Shown here: positions 8,040 through 16,185 of the stretch, piece by piece
Numbering within the stretch: position 1 is the stretch's first letter
Layout of the letters: every line of letters starts with the position of its first letter
Virus record (IMG/VR): IMGVR_UViG_3300017623_000003
Span: 1-41,480 of that record
Strand: one strand, 5' to 3'
Length of the DNA stretch: 41,480 bases
From: a virus
Position numbers and translations under genes: made by a program
The notes under the pieces: generated by a model
The model's input: the letters and a program-made list of their open reading frames with translations, nothing else
What the model was told of the DNA's origin: nothing
Database searches by the model: none

Positions 8040-8297
8040 TCACTCGGCGCTGTGGCCGACCACAAAGACCATCTCGCCGCCCTTGCTCTTGACCAACAGG
8101 TCCGCCAGGTTCACCCGTTCGAAGTAGTACTGCGTGCCCGGGGCGACCTCGATGGGGTCCGTCTTGCCATCCGACAGCAGGAGGTCCTGCGTGTTCTTGT
8201 GCGATGCCGTGAGCGTGAAGGTGGCGATGGTCTTCTGGGTCGCCAGCGGCTTGAGCTCGTCGGTCATCGCCACGCTGAAGATGATGGTGTTGCGCAT
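8040..8297 (-). CDS. small conserved phage protein of neck/tail region, unknown function
   Basis: The protein has 85 residues from the ATG at 8297, which has GGAGG just upstream; the open frame continues further but overlaps the upstream gene. It begins MRNTIIFSVAMTDELKPL and is predicted mostly beta-strand, with ATFTLTASHKN and TQYYFERVNLADL. There is no membrane segment, Cys or catalytic motif. It sits two bases after the upstream gene and just before the tail tube gene. A role as a tail tube partner or connector protein is possible, but I do not recognise the family. Confidence 0.65.
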   Translation of the reverse strand: MRNTIIFSVAMTDELKPLATQKTIATFTLTASHKNTQDLLLSDGKTDPIEVAPGTQYYFERVNLADLLVKSKGGEMVFVVGHSAE

Positions 8298-8299
8298 GG

Positions 8300-8731
8300 C
8301 TACCTCCGCTCCCGGTAGGTGACGCTCAGGACGCTGGTGAACACCCGGTGCTGCTCGAGCGCTTCGCTCGACACCACCGGCTCGTTGCTGATCCCGACCC
8401 ACGCGGCATCGGGGAAGCCCTCCAGCCGTGTGAAACGCAGGTGATCCGCGATCGCCTCGACCAGCACGAGCAGTTCATCGATCGCCGCGTCTGTCCCTTC
8501 GGCGGGGAGCTTCTTCTGCACCCCCACATCCACGACGTACTCGATGGCCAGGCTGTCCCGCGTCACCGGCGACATCTGCAGCGTGCGCGGAACCACCGAG
8601 ACCCGTAGGTCTTTGAGGTCCTCCAGCGTGAACGCGGGCTGGAACATCCGCACGGCCGTGAGCGGCTGCCCGAAGGACCCGGCGCTCACGTGCGCCGCGA
8701 CGGCGTCGGTGAGGGCGGCAATCGTGCTCAA
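8300..8731 (-). CDS. putative tail terminator/neck protein
   Basis: The protein has 143 residues and appears to start with TTG at 8731. That TTG overlaps the stop of the upstream gene (TTGA) and has GGAGG six bases upstream, which fits better than any other start. The N-terminal helix (IAALTDAVAAHV), the middle strand RVSVVPRTLQMSP and a helix LVLVEAIADHL followed by strands (VFTSVLSVTYRER) resemble the tail terminator group, which caps the tail tube when its length is reached. It is located one gene before the tail tube gene, where the tail terminator normally is. The family name is an inference from pattern and position. Confidence 0.65.
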   Translation of the reverse strand: MSTIAALTDAVAAHVSAGSFGQPLTAVRMFQPAFTLEDLKDLRVSVVPRTLQMSPVTRDSLAIEYVVDVGVQKKLPAEGTDAAIDELLVLVEAIADHLRFTRLEGFPDAAWVGISNEPVVSSEALEQHRVFTSVLSVTYRERR

Positions 8732-9021
8732 GGGCCGCCTCCGATCACAGGCGAGCCCGTCGTTGGCACGCTCTGGCGCGGCGAGTTGGAAGTCAGCCCG
8801 GAGAGCTTGCCCTCGAGGAACCAGATCTTGCGTTCCATCTCGGCGTACTGAGCGCGGATGCTGCGGGCCTCGCCGATGAACTCGTCGAGCCGCTTCTCCA
8901 CCTGCTGGAGCTTGGTAGTCACCACGCCCCATTGGATGGTCATCGCGCCTGCCGCGAGCACGACGGTGACGACCACGCCGGCCCACCGAGCACTGCCGTT
9001 CTGTCCGTTGCCTTCTGCCAT
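8728..9021 (-). CDS. small membrane protein with coiled coil
   Basis: The protein has 97 residues. A short polar start is followed by one clear membrane segment at about 14-35 (WAGVVVTVVLAAGAM) and then a charged coiled-coil region at about 37-75 (VEKRLDEFIGEARSIRAQYAEMERK), with a Ser/Pro/Gly-rich end. The one-membrane-segment-plus-coil layout is like XhlA or holin-associated proteins, although in XhlA the order is reversed. No endolysin is seen near it, so a lysis role cannot be confirmed. It is embedded between connector genes, with GGAG before its start and an overlap with the next gene, so it may instead be a small virion or assembly protein. Confidence 0.6.
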   Translation of the reverse strand: MAEGNGQNGSARWAGVVVTVVLAAGAMTIQWGVVTTKLQQVEKRLDEFIGEARSIRAQYAEMERKIWFLEGKLSGLTSNSPRQSVPTTGSPVIGGGP

Positions 9022-9023
9022 CG

Positions 9024-9401
9024 TTACTCCGTTGCGATGTGCTTGGTGTGAATCCGAAGAACCCTGCGGTACGGGTCGCTGTACCGGAACGGCGGCTGCC
9101 CTCCCGGCGCATTGACCTCGTACACGAAGACGTTTGTCCCAGCCGTCTCACGCACCTGGTCGCCCGCCCGCGGGAGGATCGGGCCATCGCCCAGATCCAG
9201 GTCCCCCGTCCGCACGAGGAAGTCCCGCGACTCCACTCGGTGAATGAGCCCCGCGTCGTCGGCCTGCTCGAACTCGGTCTTGCCGATGGTGGCCTGGACT
9301 TCCTTCTCGTCAGTGCCACGCCGGTAGAGGACAGGGCGCGAGAGGTGCTGGTGACGCTGGGCATCGAGGAAGGCCGCGCCGCGATCGAGCAGGTCGCCCA
9401 C
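9024..9401 (-). CDS. putative head-tail joining (head closure) protein
   Basis: The protein has 125 residues and a GTG start with AAGGAG six bases upstream. It begins MGDLLDRGAAFLDAQRHQH, then has a VLYRRGTDEKEVQATIG strand pair at about 24-40 and a C-terminal FRYSDPYRRVLRIHTKHI segment. Proteins of this shape between capsid and tail genes are the head closure or stopper proteins that hold the packaged DNA. Similar sequences are, as I recall, frequent in planctomycete prophages. The family assignment rests on position, size and the RYSDPYR.LRIHTK ending, not on a computed match. Confidence 0.62.
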   Translation of the reverse strand: MGDLLDRGAAFLDAQRHQHLSRPVLYRRGTDEKEVQATIGKTEFEQADDAGLIHRVESRDFLVRTGDLDLGDGPILPRAGDQVRETAGTNVFVYEVNAPGGQPPFRYSDPYRRVLRIHTKHIATE

Positions 9402-9411
9402 GCCGAACTCC

Positions 9412-9885
9412 TTATTGCTGCAGGCGAACGCGAACGATCGTGTCGGCGTCGACGGTGGCCTTCACCGCCTTGCCGATCAGCTTGTTCGCGCCGGCGGCCG
9501 CGTTCTTGGTGGCGTTCTGGGCGGCCGCATCCCAGTACGTCAGCGTGCCCGCGGGGATGGCGCTGCCCGCGCCGACCGCCTTGTTAAAGTCGAAGACGCC
9601 GGTGACGGCGAGCGATCCCAACTGGCCCACCTTGATCGGTGCCTGCGTGACGCCGATGAGGTCGGCCTGCACCACCACCGCGCCGACGAGCACGTCAGCG
9701 CCGGGGGTGTAGTCGATCGAGCCGCCTTCCTGAACGAACTTTGCTGGTCCTGAAGCCATTCCTGAACCTCCATCTGTTGGTGGGCCATCGGTGTCGATGC
9801 CCGATTGCTGATCGATGCCGCTTCCGAGTTCGCTGGGGAGCTCGCCGTCGAGCCCCCCAGCGCCTGTGCTTCCCTGCACGGGCAT
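9412..9885 (-). CDS. capsid decoration protein, DUF2190 family
   Basis: The protein has 157 residues from the ATG at 9885. The core from about residue 43 (MASGPAKFVQEGGSIDYTP) through GAVVVQADLIGV, APIKVGQLGSLAVTGVFDF and AIPAGTLTYWDAA has the typical DUF2190 pattern: a short all-beta protein that decorates the capsid surface. The first 42 residues are Gly/Ser/Pro/Asp-rich linker. A second ATG at 9759 begins exactly at the core and has GGAGG seven bases upstream, so a 115-residue form is at least as likely, and both may be made. It lies directly after the capsid gene in the operon, as usual. Confidence 0.82.
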   Translation of the reverse strand: MPVQGSTGAGGLDGELPSELGSGIDQQSGIDTDGPPTDGGSGMASGPAKFVQEGGSIDYTPGADVLVGAVVVQADLIGVTQAPIKVGQLGSLAVTGVFDFNKAVGAGSAIPAGTLTYWDAAAQNATKNAAAGANKLIGKAVKATVDADTIVRVRLQQ

Positions 9886-9888
9886 GGC

Positions 9889-11832
9889 TTACACCTCGCC
9901 CTTGCTCTTCACGCCGCCACGCGGGTCCTGCAGGTTGACGCCGAAGTCGTGGTACCCACGCATCCGGATGCCGAGCATGTTGAAGTCCGCGTCCGAGGTC
10001 TCGACGGTCGGCGCTTCCTGGCCGTTGAGGAACGCCATCTCGATGACCGGGAGGTCGCTGGGGTCCGCGAGGAGGTACCACGCCTTGGCCGAGTTGCCGG
10101 TGTAGAGCGCGTTGGAGAGGTAGCGGCTGACCTCGATGCGGAACTTGCCCTGGTGCGGGTTGGCGACGGGGAACTTGGTGTTCGCGGTCGTGTCCCGGAG
10201 CTCGACGCTCTTGTAGAGCTGCGTGCCCATCGCCGAGAGCGCCGTCGGCACCAGCAGGATCGCTGGCATCACGCCCGTGGGCTTGCCGTCGGAGTCCACA
10301 AGGTCCATGAACGCGACCTCGCCCTTGGTGAGGCCGTCGATGCCGAGCGCGGTGTCCGCGCCTGAGACGAAGTTCTTGTTGCCGGCGCTGAAGAACGCGG
10401 CGTTGTTCATGAACGCCGTCCAGAAGACGTCGTTGATCTTCAGGCCCGAGCCACGGCCGAGCTTGCGGGGAACCGTGGTGATCGCGCCGAGGTCATCGTT
10501 GATGATGTCGCGGCGATCGATCGAGAGCATCAGGCCGTAGGTGTCGGCCTTGTTGGTGTAGGTTTCCTCGCCGAGCGTTCCCTGCTTGAGTTCGCCGCCG
10601 GGGGCAACCTGCTCGTACTGGTCCTTGCCGACCAGGCGGTAACTCGTGACGGTCTTGAAGTCGCTGACGTTGCGGACCGCGCAGATGCTCCGCCAGACAC
10701 GCTCGACGCTGAAGAAGCCCTCCAGCAGGAACTTGTTGGCGACGTTGGACAGGATGCCGCCCACGTCGATGGTGGTCATCCCCGCCTCGATGCCCCGACC
10801 GAACGCGGCTTCGAGCACGCGGCGGCTGTCGCGGAACGTGCGGCCGGTGTAGCCGTTGGCGATCGCGGCCTCGAAGAGCAGTTCCTGCAGGCCCAGGCCG
10901 CCCTGGAACCGCTTGGCGGCGATCTCGATTGCCTGCGTGGAGCAGACCTTCTCGATGCCTTCGAGCTTGGCGCTCTGGAAGCACGCGGCCTCCAGCACCT
11001 CGCTGGTCACGCTGTTATCCGGAGCGTGGATGGCCGGAGCCTTGGGTCGGCTGGCACGCAGGACCTCGAGCTCGGTGCGCGTGGCATCCCAGTTGTCGCG
11101 GATGGCCTGAGCCTCGATCTCGCTGTGCTTGCCGCCGCAGACCTTGCGGACGGCGGCGATGCGGGCGGTCTCAGCGAGCGCCGCAGCGCGGACCTGCTCA
11201 GGCGTCTGCTCGGTGGCGATGATTGGGGACGGGGTGGGATTGGAAGTCGTGGGATCGTCGGCCATGACGCTGGGCTCCTTGTTCTGACGCGCGGCGATGC
11301 TCGCGCTGGTGCGGCCGTCTGCGCCGAGATCCACGAAACTGATCTCGCCGAGCGTGGCCTTGCGGACGACGTTGACCGGGCCAGTGAGTTCCTGGCCGTT
11401 GACCGTCGCCTTCTGGTTGTCTTTGATGAACTCGAACTCCTCGACGCTCGCGCCGACGGAGGCCTGCCAGGGGAAGCCGTTCCGCGAGGACGCGACGACC
11501 TCTTTGGCGGCGCTCGTGTCACGCGAGATCACGCCCGTCGCCACGAGCTGCCCGGCCTCGACGCGGATCGAATCGGTGTGGCCGACGCCCGACAGCGGGT
11601 CATGCCCGAAACGGATGGGGCGTGCCTGCGAGGGAACCGCCAGGCCCGCGAGGTCGATCACGACCGGGTGACGCCAGCCCGCGACCCGCATCGCGCCGCC
11701 GGTGTACGCGACCATCTTGAAGCGGGGGAGAGGCGCAGCCTGCCCATCGGCCGCAGCAACGACGGTGATGTCGGCGGTTGCGGTGAGCGTGAGAGCGGGA
11801 ATGGTCTTCTTGGGGTCAGCGGTGACTGGCAC
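9889..11832 (-). CDS. prohead protease-major capsid protein fusion
   Basis: The protein has 647 residues from a GTG that lies seven bases after GAGGAG and inside the end of the portal gene; an upstream ATG at 11847 lacks a ribosome binding site. Residues about 25-195 look like a phage maturation protease: FGHDPLSGVGH (about 75-85) supplies the His, QASVGAS at about 123-129 the Ser, and KATLGEISFVDLGAD closes the domain. Residues about 200-260 form a helical scaffold-like delta segment. The rest resembles a Mu gpT-like/HK97-fold major capsid protein, with DVGGILSNVANK, SIDRRDIINDDLGAIT and NPHQGKFRIEVSRYLS. One polypeptide would therefore supply protease, scaffold and shell. Maturation would release the capsid domain by self-cleavage. 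Confidence 0.85.
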   Translation of the reverse strand: MPVTADPKKTIPALTLTATADITVVAAADGQAAPLPRFKMVAYTGGAMRVAGWRHPVVIDLAGLAVPSQARPIRFGHDPLSGVGHTDSIRVEAGQLVATGVISRDTSAAKEVVASSRNGFPWQASVGASVEEFEFIKDNQKATVNGQELTGPVNVVRKATLGEISFVDLGADGRTSASIAARQNKEPSVMADDPTTSNPTPSPIIATEQTPEQVRAAALAETARIAAVRKVCGGKHSEIEAQAIRDNWDATRTELEVLRASRPKAPAIHAPDNSVTSEVLEAACFQSAKLEGIEKVCSTQAIEIAAKRFQGGLGLQELLFEAAIANGYTGRTFRDSRRVLEAAFGRGIEAGMTTIDVGGILSNVANKFLLEGFFSVERVWRSICAVRNVSDFKTVTSYRLVGKDQYEQVAPGGELKQGTLGEETYTNKADTYGLMLSIDRRDIINDDLGAITTVPRKLGRGSGLKINDVFWTAFMNNAAFFSAGNKNFVSGADTALGIDGLTKGEVAFMDLVDSDGKPTGVMPAILLVPTALSAMGTQLYKSVELRDTTANTKFPVANPHQGKFRIEVSRYLSNALYTGNSAKAWYLLADPSDLPVIEMAFLNGQEAPTVETSDADFNMLGIRMRGYHDFGVNLQDPRGGVKSKGEV

Positions 11833-13384
11833 TGGCGGTCTCCTCATCAACTTGGTCTGGGGGATCGGTGTCCTCGGCGGGCGCGTTCGCGGCCGGAGCG
11901 GCAGCCGGTGCGGTTGCGAGTGCGAGGCCGAGCTCATTCATGAGCGCGAGCTCCTTGGCACGCTGGCGCAGCTCCTGCTCCCAGTCGCGGCCTTGCCGGG
12001 CGAACTCCGCGGCGAGCGTGGTCGTGTGGTTGGCCAGTCGGGTGGCCTGGGCGTTGGCCTCTTTGGCGGGATCAACGTGCTCGACGCCATCCCAGAACCA
12101 CGCGTGCTCCGGGAGCGTTGCGGCGATGGTCCGCAGGGACTGCGGGAGCAGCCCCTCGACGAGAACCGCCTCGTTGAGCCACGCCTTGAGAATGCGATCG
12201 AGCACGGCGAGCTGCAGGTGGTGCTGCTCGACGCGGATGCTCTTGTAGTACACCTGATGGTCGAGGCGACCGCTGGCGTAGTTGTACCCCGAGGAGTTGC
12301 CAGCCGCGACGTTGAACGGCATGTTCAAGCACCGTGCGATCTCGTTGAGGATTTCGCGCTTGAACTCTCCGAACGTGGTCGTCGGCTGCTCGGCATGGAC
12401 CTGGCCGAGCTTCCAGCCACCGGGAAGGACGGTCGCCAGGCGCTGCTCGAGTTCGACCTCGTCCATCGGCTCCAGCGGATCGGCTTCGCCGTTGGCAGGC
12501 GCGTCGGTGTAGATGACGGCGGCGAAGTTGGCGGCGGTCTCGGCGGCGGCGATGGTCGCCAATGTGTACCGGCGGAGCTGCGCGAACAGCGGGAGCGCCG
12601 GCGTGATGTCGGGGATGCCGCGGAGTTGGCCGGGCCGATCCGGGCGGAAGTAGTGCACGACCGACGAGGCGGGGAACGTGTCGTAGGCCGTAAGGTCGTC
12701 GATGGGCGTGCGGAACACGCCGCTGTCACCGGGGTGCCGCTTGAGCACGCGGTAGGCGGAGGGGTTGCCCCACTGATCCAGAGCGATGCCGTCGATCTCG
12801 TCGTTGCGCCCGCGGCGCAGCAAGGGCGTGCAAACCTGGTCCGCTTCGATGAGCTTGAGATCAAGCGATACGGGCGAGCCCGCTGACGCGATGCCGGGGT
12901 TGTTGATCAGGAGCGCGAACGCCTCACCGCTCTCGGCCCGGGCCAGCCGCATGGTGCGGAGCTTTCCGGGGAGGTCGACCGCCCGCGACCACTGCTCGAA
13001 CGCATCCTCGATGCGAGCATTCGCGTCGGCGTCGTCAGTGAGCATCTGCAGCCGGGGACCGGTACCGATGGTGTCATTGGCGAGCGTGAGGACGATGCCC
13101 TTGGCATACGAGTTGTTGGCGACCTCGTAGCGGGCGCGGTTGCGGAGGACGCGCCGCACCTCCGGGTTGATCGCGGCGTTGGGCGAGAGGCCATCGGCGT
13201 TGGCCCAGTGCTTGCGATTCTCCGGGGTGGTCTTGGCCGAGTCGAACTTGGCGACAACCAAACGGCGGCCGCCGCGCGATCCGCCTCCGTGCGGAGCACG
13301 CGACGCCGCCGGGGAGGGAGAGACGCTCTGCATCCCGCGAAGGGGAGCAACCCGGCTCATGATGTTGGCAATGGCTTTCAGCAT
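11816..13384 (-). CDS. phage portal protein, lambda type
   Basis: The protein has 522 residues. Portal proteins form the 12-subunit ring at one capsid vertex through which the terminase pumps DNA. The lambda B-type pattern is visible: RRVLRNRARYEVANNSYAKGIV at about 76-97, a DTIGTGPRLQ segment, LKLIEADQV, GNPSAYRVL, SVVHYFRPDRPGQLRGIP, AAETAANFAAVIYTD and a C-terminal NYASGRLDHQVYYKSIRVEQ. The length is normal. The C-terminal 60 residues are helical and Ala/Pro-rich. It is transcribed behind the promoter-like element at 13637-13677 and its end overlaps the start of the protease-capsid gene, so the two are probably coupled. Confidence 0.92.
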   Translation of the reverse strand: MLKAIANIMSRVAPLRGMQSVSPSPAASRAPHGGGSRGGRRLVVAKFDSAKTTPENRKHWANADGLSPNAAINPEVRRVLRNRARYEVANNSYAKGIVLTLANDTIGTGPRLQMLTDDADANARIEDAFEQWSRAVDLPGKLRTMRLARAESGEAFALLINNPGIASAGSPVSLDLKLIEADQVCTPLLRRGRNDEIDGIALDQWGNPSAYRVLKRHPGDSGVFRTPIDDLTAYDTFPASSVVHYFRPDRPGQLRGIPDITPALPLFAQLRRYTLATIAAAETAANFAAVIYTDAPANGEADPLEPMDEVELEQRLATVLPGGWKLGQVHAEQPTTTFGEFKREILNEIARCLNMPFNVAAGNSSGYNYASGRLDHQVYYKSIRVEQHHLQLAVLDRILKAWLNEAVLVEGLLPQSLRTIAATLPEHAWFWDGVEHVDPAKEANAQATRLANHTTTLAAEFARQGRDWEQELRQRAKELALMNELGLALATAPAAAPAANAPAEDTDPPDQVDEETASASHR

Positions 13385-13390
13385 GGGCGG

Positions 13391-13603
13391 TTAGACAGAA
13401 CCGGGGGGGACGATCTTGGCGAACTTGATGCCGAGGCCGGGCTTCCTCGCGGCGGCCTTGGACGCGAGGTAGCGGTCGGCCTCGATCTGGTCCTTCAGCG
13501 GGTGCTGCTCGACAGACTGACCATCCACGGACGCCTTGGCAGGCTGCGACGCGGCGTCGCGGAGGGCCTGGTCGGGATCCGGAGATGGTGGGGCGTCGGG
13601 CAC
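13391..13603 (-). CDS. small protein upstream of portal, unknown function
   Basis: The protein has 70 residues from a GTG with GAGGAG six bases upstream. It has a Pro/Asp-rich start, then DGQSVEQHPLKDQIEADRYLASKAAARKP, a charged helix, and ends in GIKFAKIVPPGSV. This is a compact pattern I associate with small genes next to portal genes in planctomycete prophages. It sits at the head of the capsid operon, seven bases before the portal gene, and its start codon is 41 bases from the -10-like box of the shared promoter element. In position it resembles gpW-type connector proteins, but no family can be assigned. Confidence 0.7.
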   Translation of the reverse strand: MPDAPPSPDPDQALRDAASQPAKASVDGQSVEQHPLKDQIEADRYLASKAAARKPGLGIKFAKIVPPGSV

Positions 13604-13636
13604 AGCGGTCTCCTCGTCTCGAAACGACGAGACGTC

Positions 13637-13677
13637 TCCCGGCTACATACGCCGTCGCTGGGGCCGCTGTCCGCTTT
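13637..13677 (-). promoter_or_regulatory. phage promoter element copy 1 (head operon)
   Basis: Read on the minus strand the element contains GGACAG (13672-13667), a 17-base spacer and TATGTA (13649-13644). It matches a second element at 27166-27206 in 35 of 41 positions, with the outer parts fully conserved. The -10-like box begins 41 bases before the GTG of the 70-aa gene at 13603, the same distance as at the other copy. Neither box resembles the usual TTGACA/TATAAT closely at -35, so a special sigma factor is likely. It would drive the portal, capsid and tail operon. Confidence 0.72.
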
Positions 13678-13717
13678 GCGCAGCGCTTGGGTCAAGTCAT
13701 TCGATAGATCGAACGGG

Positions 13718-13900
13718 CTACGCCTGGGCTTCCCTGGTCGAGACACGCCGCCCGCAGTGCCGGCACTCCCGCCGGCGCACAATCGCACCGGCAATCCGCT
13801 TGAGGTAGAGCACTCGGAAGTGCTGGCATCCACAGCCACGACACACCAGCCCGAGGGGCTGGTCCTTCTCCGTCGGGATGACTCGCCGCACGCGTGGCAT
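13718..13900 (-). CDS. small zinc-ribbon protein, Com/NrdR-like
   Basis: The protein has 60 residues. Two Cys pairs, C20xxC23 and C46xxC49, with the pattern CRGCGCQHFRVLY...RRRECRHCGRRVSTRE, form a zinc ribbon of the kind at the N-terminus of NrdR and in the Mu Com protein. C25 is an extra Cys. Com binds mRNA to control translation, and NrdR binds DNA, so a nucleic-acid-binding regulator is a fair inference. The start overlaps the terminase stop as ATGA (13900). It is the last gene before the promoter-like element of the head operon. Confidence 0.75.
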   Translation of the reverse strand: MPRVRRVIPTEKDQPLGLVCRGCGCQHFRVLYLKRIAGAIVRRRECRHCGRRVSTREAQA

Positions 13901-16185
13901 CAGCGCTGCGCTCCCTTGAGTGCCGACAGTCGAAGACGAGGGCGCACAGCCTGCTTGTGATCAGTGCCAAAGAGCACCGCGCCCTGCATGGATGCGGCGA
14001 CCGCCGCGCCGACGAGACCATCGAGCCAGTGGTTGTCGAGCCCTTCGACACGGAGCTTCCACTCGTCCACGGTGCGGCCCCGGCCTTCCGTCCGCACGCG
14101 GTACTCGCTGGTGAGGTGCTCCGACAACAGACGGTGTGGCTCGGGCTTCTGGCCGAACAGAGAGAGCCCGCCGGGATCGCCCATGGGCACCGCGAGACGC
14201 GCGTGCACGAAGCTCTTCCAGTAGTTGGTATCGAACAGGATGTGCCGCACCGCCCGCTTTCCGGTCACGATCGGCACTCGCCAGTTCAAGCCGACCCGCT
14301 CGCCGCGCTTCCGCTTGTAATCGCTGAACGGGAGGCTGCTCGCGCCGACATAGCGTCCGTGGCTGGGCGTGAGCACGCTGGCGTGCGGACTCTGGCGACA
14401 GAACTGATAGACCACGTCCGTCGACGAACCCCAGTTGGCGTCGATCAGGCATCGGTCGATCCGCACCATCGCGCCGTCGTCGCGCCGCCACTCGCGAGCA
14501 ACCGTCGCCTCGATGAGCCGCTCCAGGCCACCGTAGATCGCGCCTTCAACGCCGGCGCGTGGTGATGCGGCCCCAAGCGTCCGGCGTACATCCCGAAGCG
14601 TGAAGTATGCCTGCTTCTGGTCCGGCTCGGTGCCATAGTCGATGATGTGACCCGTGAAGTCGTCTTCCCAGGCGGCTACGAGGTAGAACAGTGCCTTGCC
14701 CTGCACGTCCACGAACATCGTCAGGTGCGAGCACCCGAGTGGGACAAGCCCGCGGGCGTGCCCGTTCACCTTCGCTGCGATCTGGTCGGCGCTCAATAGG
14801 TCGTCGGCGACCTCGACCTCCGGCAGCGGCTCATTCTGGTACTCGGCGAAGAATGCAGCCTCGTTCTGCAGCCGCAGGTTCATGGCGTGCTGCACCGCCG
14901 ACAATTCGTCGTGGTTGAACCGCTCCGGCCAGGCGATGACCGCCCCCTCGTCCATCGCCGTCCGGTGCTTGCCGTAGAACGCCGTGGCATCAATGCTCCC
15001 GCGATCGGCGCGAAGCCCCTCGGCCCGCACGCGGGCGTACTCGGCCCAGATCTTCTCGTTCTTGGGGAACGAATAGACCATCTTGGTCCGCTCGCCCTGC
15101 CACTGCGGGTGCTTGTCGCGGTCGAGGATGCGGTCGGCCAGGTCGTCGGGGCGCACGACGGTCAGCGTCATGAGCCCAGCGATCTTCCGGCCCGGGCCGG
15201 CCAGGCCCAGAATCGCGCCGGCGAGGATCCGCTCGCGGTTGGCGCACTGCGAGGGCGACCGTGCGCTCTCGTCGGTCTGGGGGTCGTCGATGAGCACGAG
15301 CGACGGGCGAACGCTCACGCCGTCGACACGCTTGTGCTTCATGCCACGGATGCGACCGGTGATCCCCGCCACGCGGATGATCGCGCCCGACGCCACCGAG
15401 CCCGAGATGGTGGGGAGCACGATCTCCCGTGCGGTCCAGCCTATGTGGGTCTGCTTGCCCTGGTAGAGCTGACCCGACGCCCGCTGGTGGATGCCTTCGA
15501 GCGAGCGGATCGGGTGGCAGACCTCTGGGAAGTCGCCGCCGAGGATCTCGCTGTTCTCCAGCTCCGCCTTGATCGAATCGAGCATCCCGGCCGCGTGCTC
15601 TTCGTCGGAGCCGACAAGCGCCACGAACTCCCGGTGCCCGTACACCAACGCCCACAGACACGCGATCTCGCAGAGCGAGGTCTTGCCCGAGCCGCGCGGC
15701 ATCGCCATCGCAAACAGTCCGCCATCGAGCACCGCCTGCTCAATCTTGGCGATGACCTTGAGATGGTCGTTCGACCACTTGAGGTGAAACGTCTGCGGGA
15801 AATACGCCTCGCAGAAGAACCGGAAGTCGCGGGCCGCCTTCCGCCTCCTCGCTGCGTCCGCGACCGGAGGCAGGTCACCAATGTCTCGTCCCGACAGCGA
15901 GAGCATCGCGTTGCGGAGCCGGGCACGCTCCTTCATCGCGTCGTAACCCGTCAAACCCTCGGGCGCACTGGCGGCCTCAGCGATCGCTTCATGCCGCGTG
16001 GCCACGAGCCATGCCACGTATCGGAACAGATCGACCTTGCCCGCGTCGCCGTCTGCCGCGACGCGGAACCCGGCGCGCGTGCGATGCCGGTGGAGCTGCC
16101 GCTCGCTGATCACCTCGCCCAGCGGCGTGCTGTTGAGCAGCCGCGCGAGTTCGCCGGGCTTGAGTTTGCGCGGGTCAATCGCCAC
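13900..16185 (-). CDS. terminase large subunit, GpA-like, with N-terminal small-subunit-like domain
   Basis: The protein has 761 residues from a GTG; GGAG lies about ten bases upstream and the start overlaps the previous gene. The ATPase that packages DNA is shown by Walker A PRGSGKTSL at 163-171 and Walker B SLVLIDDPQTD at 295-305. The C-terminal half contains the nuclease-like region with TMFVDVQGKALFYLVAAW and RCLIDANWGSSTDVV. Residues about 8-68 (LKPGELARLLN...ISERQLHRHR...VDLFRYVAWLV) form an extra HTH-like domain resembling the whole upstream small protein. The length is near that of lambda A-type terminases plus this extension. Confidence 0.92.
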   Translation of the reverse strand: MAIDPRKLKPGELARLLNSTPLGEVISERQLHRHRTRAGFRVAADGDAGKVDLFRYVAWLVATRHEAIAEAASAPEGLTGYDAMKERARLRNAMLSLSGRDIGDLPPVADAARRRKAARDFRFFCEAYFPQTFHLKWSNDHLKVIAKIEQAVLDGGLFAMAMPRGSGKTSLCEIACLWALVYGHREFVALVGSDEEHAAGMLDSIKAELENSEILGGDFPEVCHPIRSLEGIHQRASGQLYQGKQTHIGWTAREIVLPTISGSVASGAIIRVAGITGRIRGMKHKRVDGVSVRPSLVLIDDPQTDESARSPSQCANRERILAGAILGLAGPGRKIAGLMTLTVVRPDDLADRILDRDKHPQWQGERTKMVYSFPKNEKIWAEYARVRAEGLRADRGSIDATAFYGKHRTAMDEGAVIAWPERFNHDELSAVQHAMNLRLQNEAAFFAEYQNEPLPEVEVADDLLSADQIAAKVNGHARGLVPLGCSHLTMFVDVQGKALFYLVAAWEDDFTGHIIDYGTEPDQKQAYFTLRDVRRTLGAASPRAGVEGAIYGGLERLIEATVAREWRRDDGAMVRIDRCLIDANWGSSTDVVYQFCRQSPHASVLTPSHGRYVGASSLPFSDYKRKRGERVGLNWRVPIVTGKRAVRHILFDTNYWKSFVHARLAVPMGDPGGLSLFGQKPEPHRLLSEHLTSEYRVRTEGRGRTVDEWKLRVEGLDNHWLDGLVGAAVAASMQGAVLFGTDHKQAVRPRLRLSALKGAQR

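Noticed and set aside
8728-9021. Holin assignment
   Set aside because: One membrane segment with a coiled coil would allow it, but no endolysin or spanin neighbour supports lysis, and the gene lies among connector genes.
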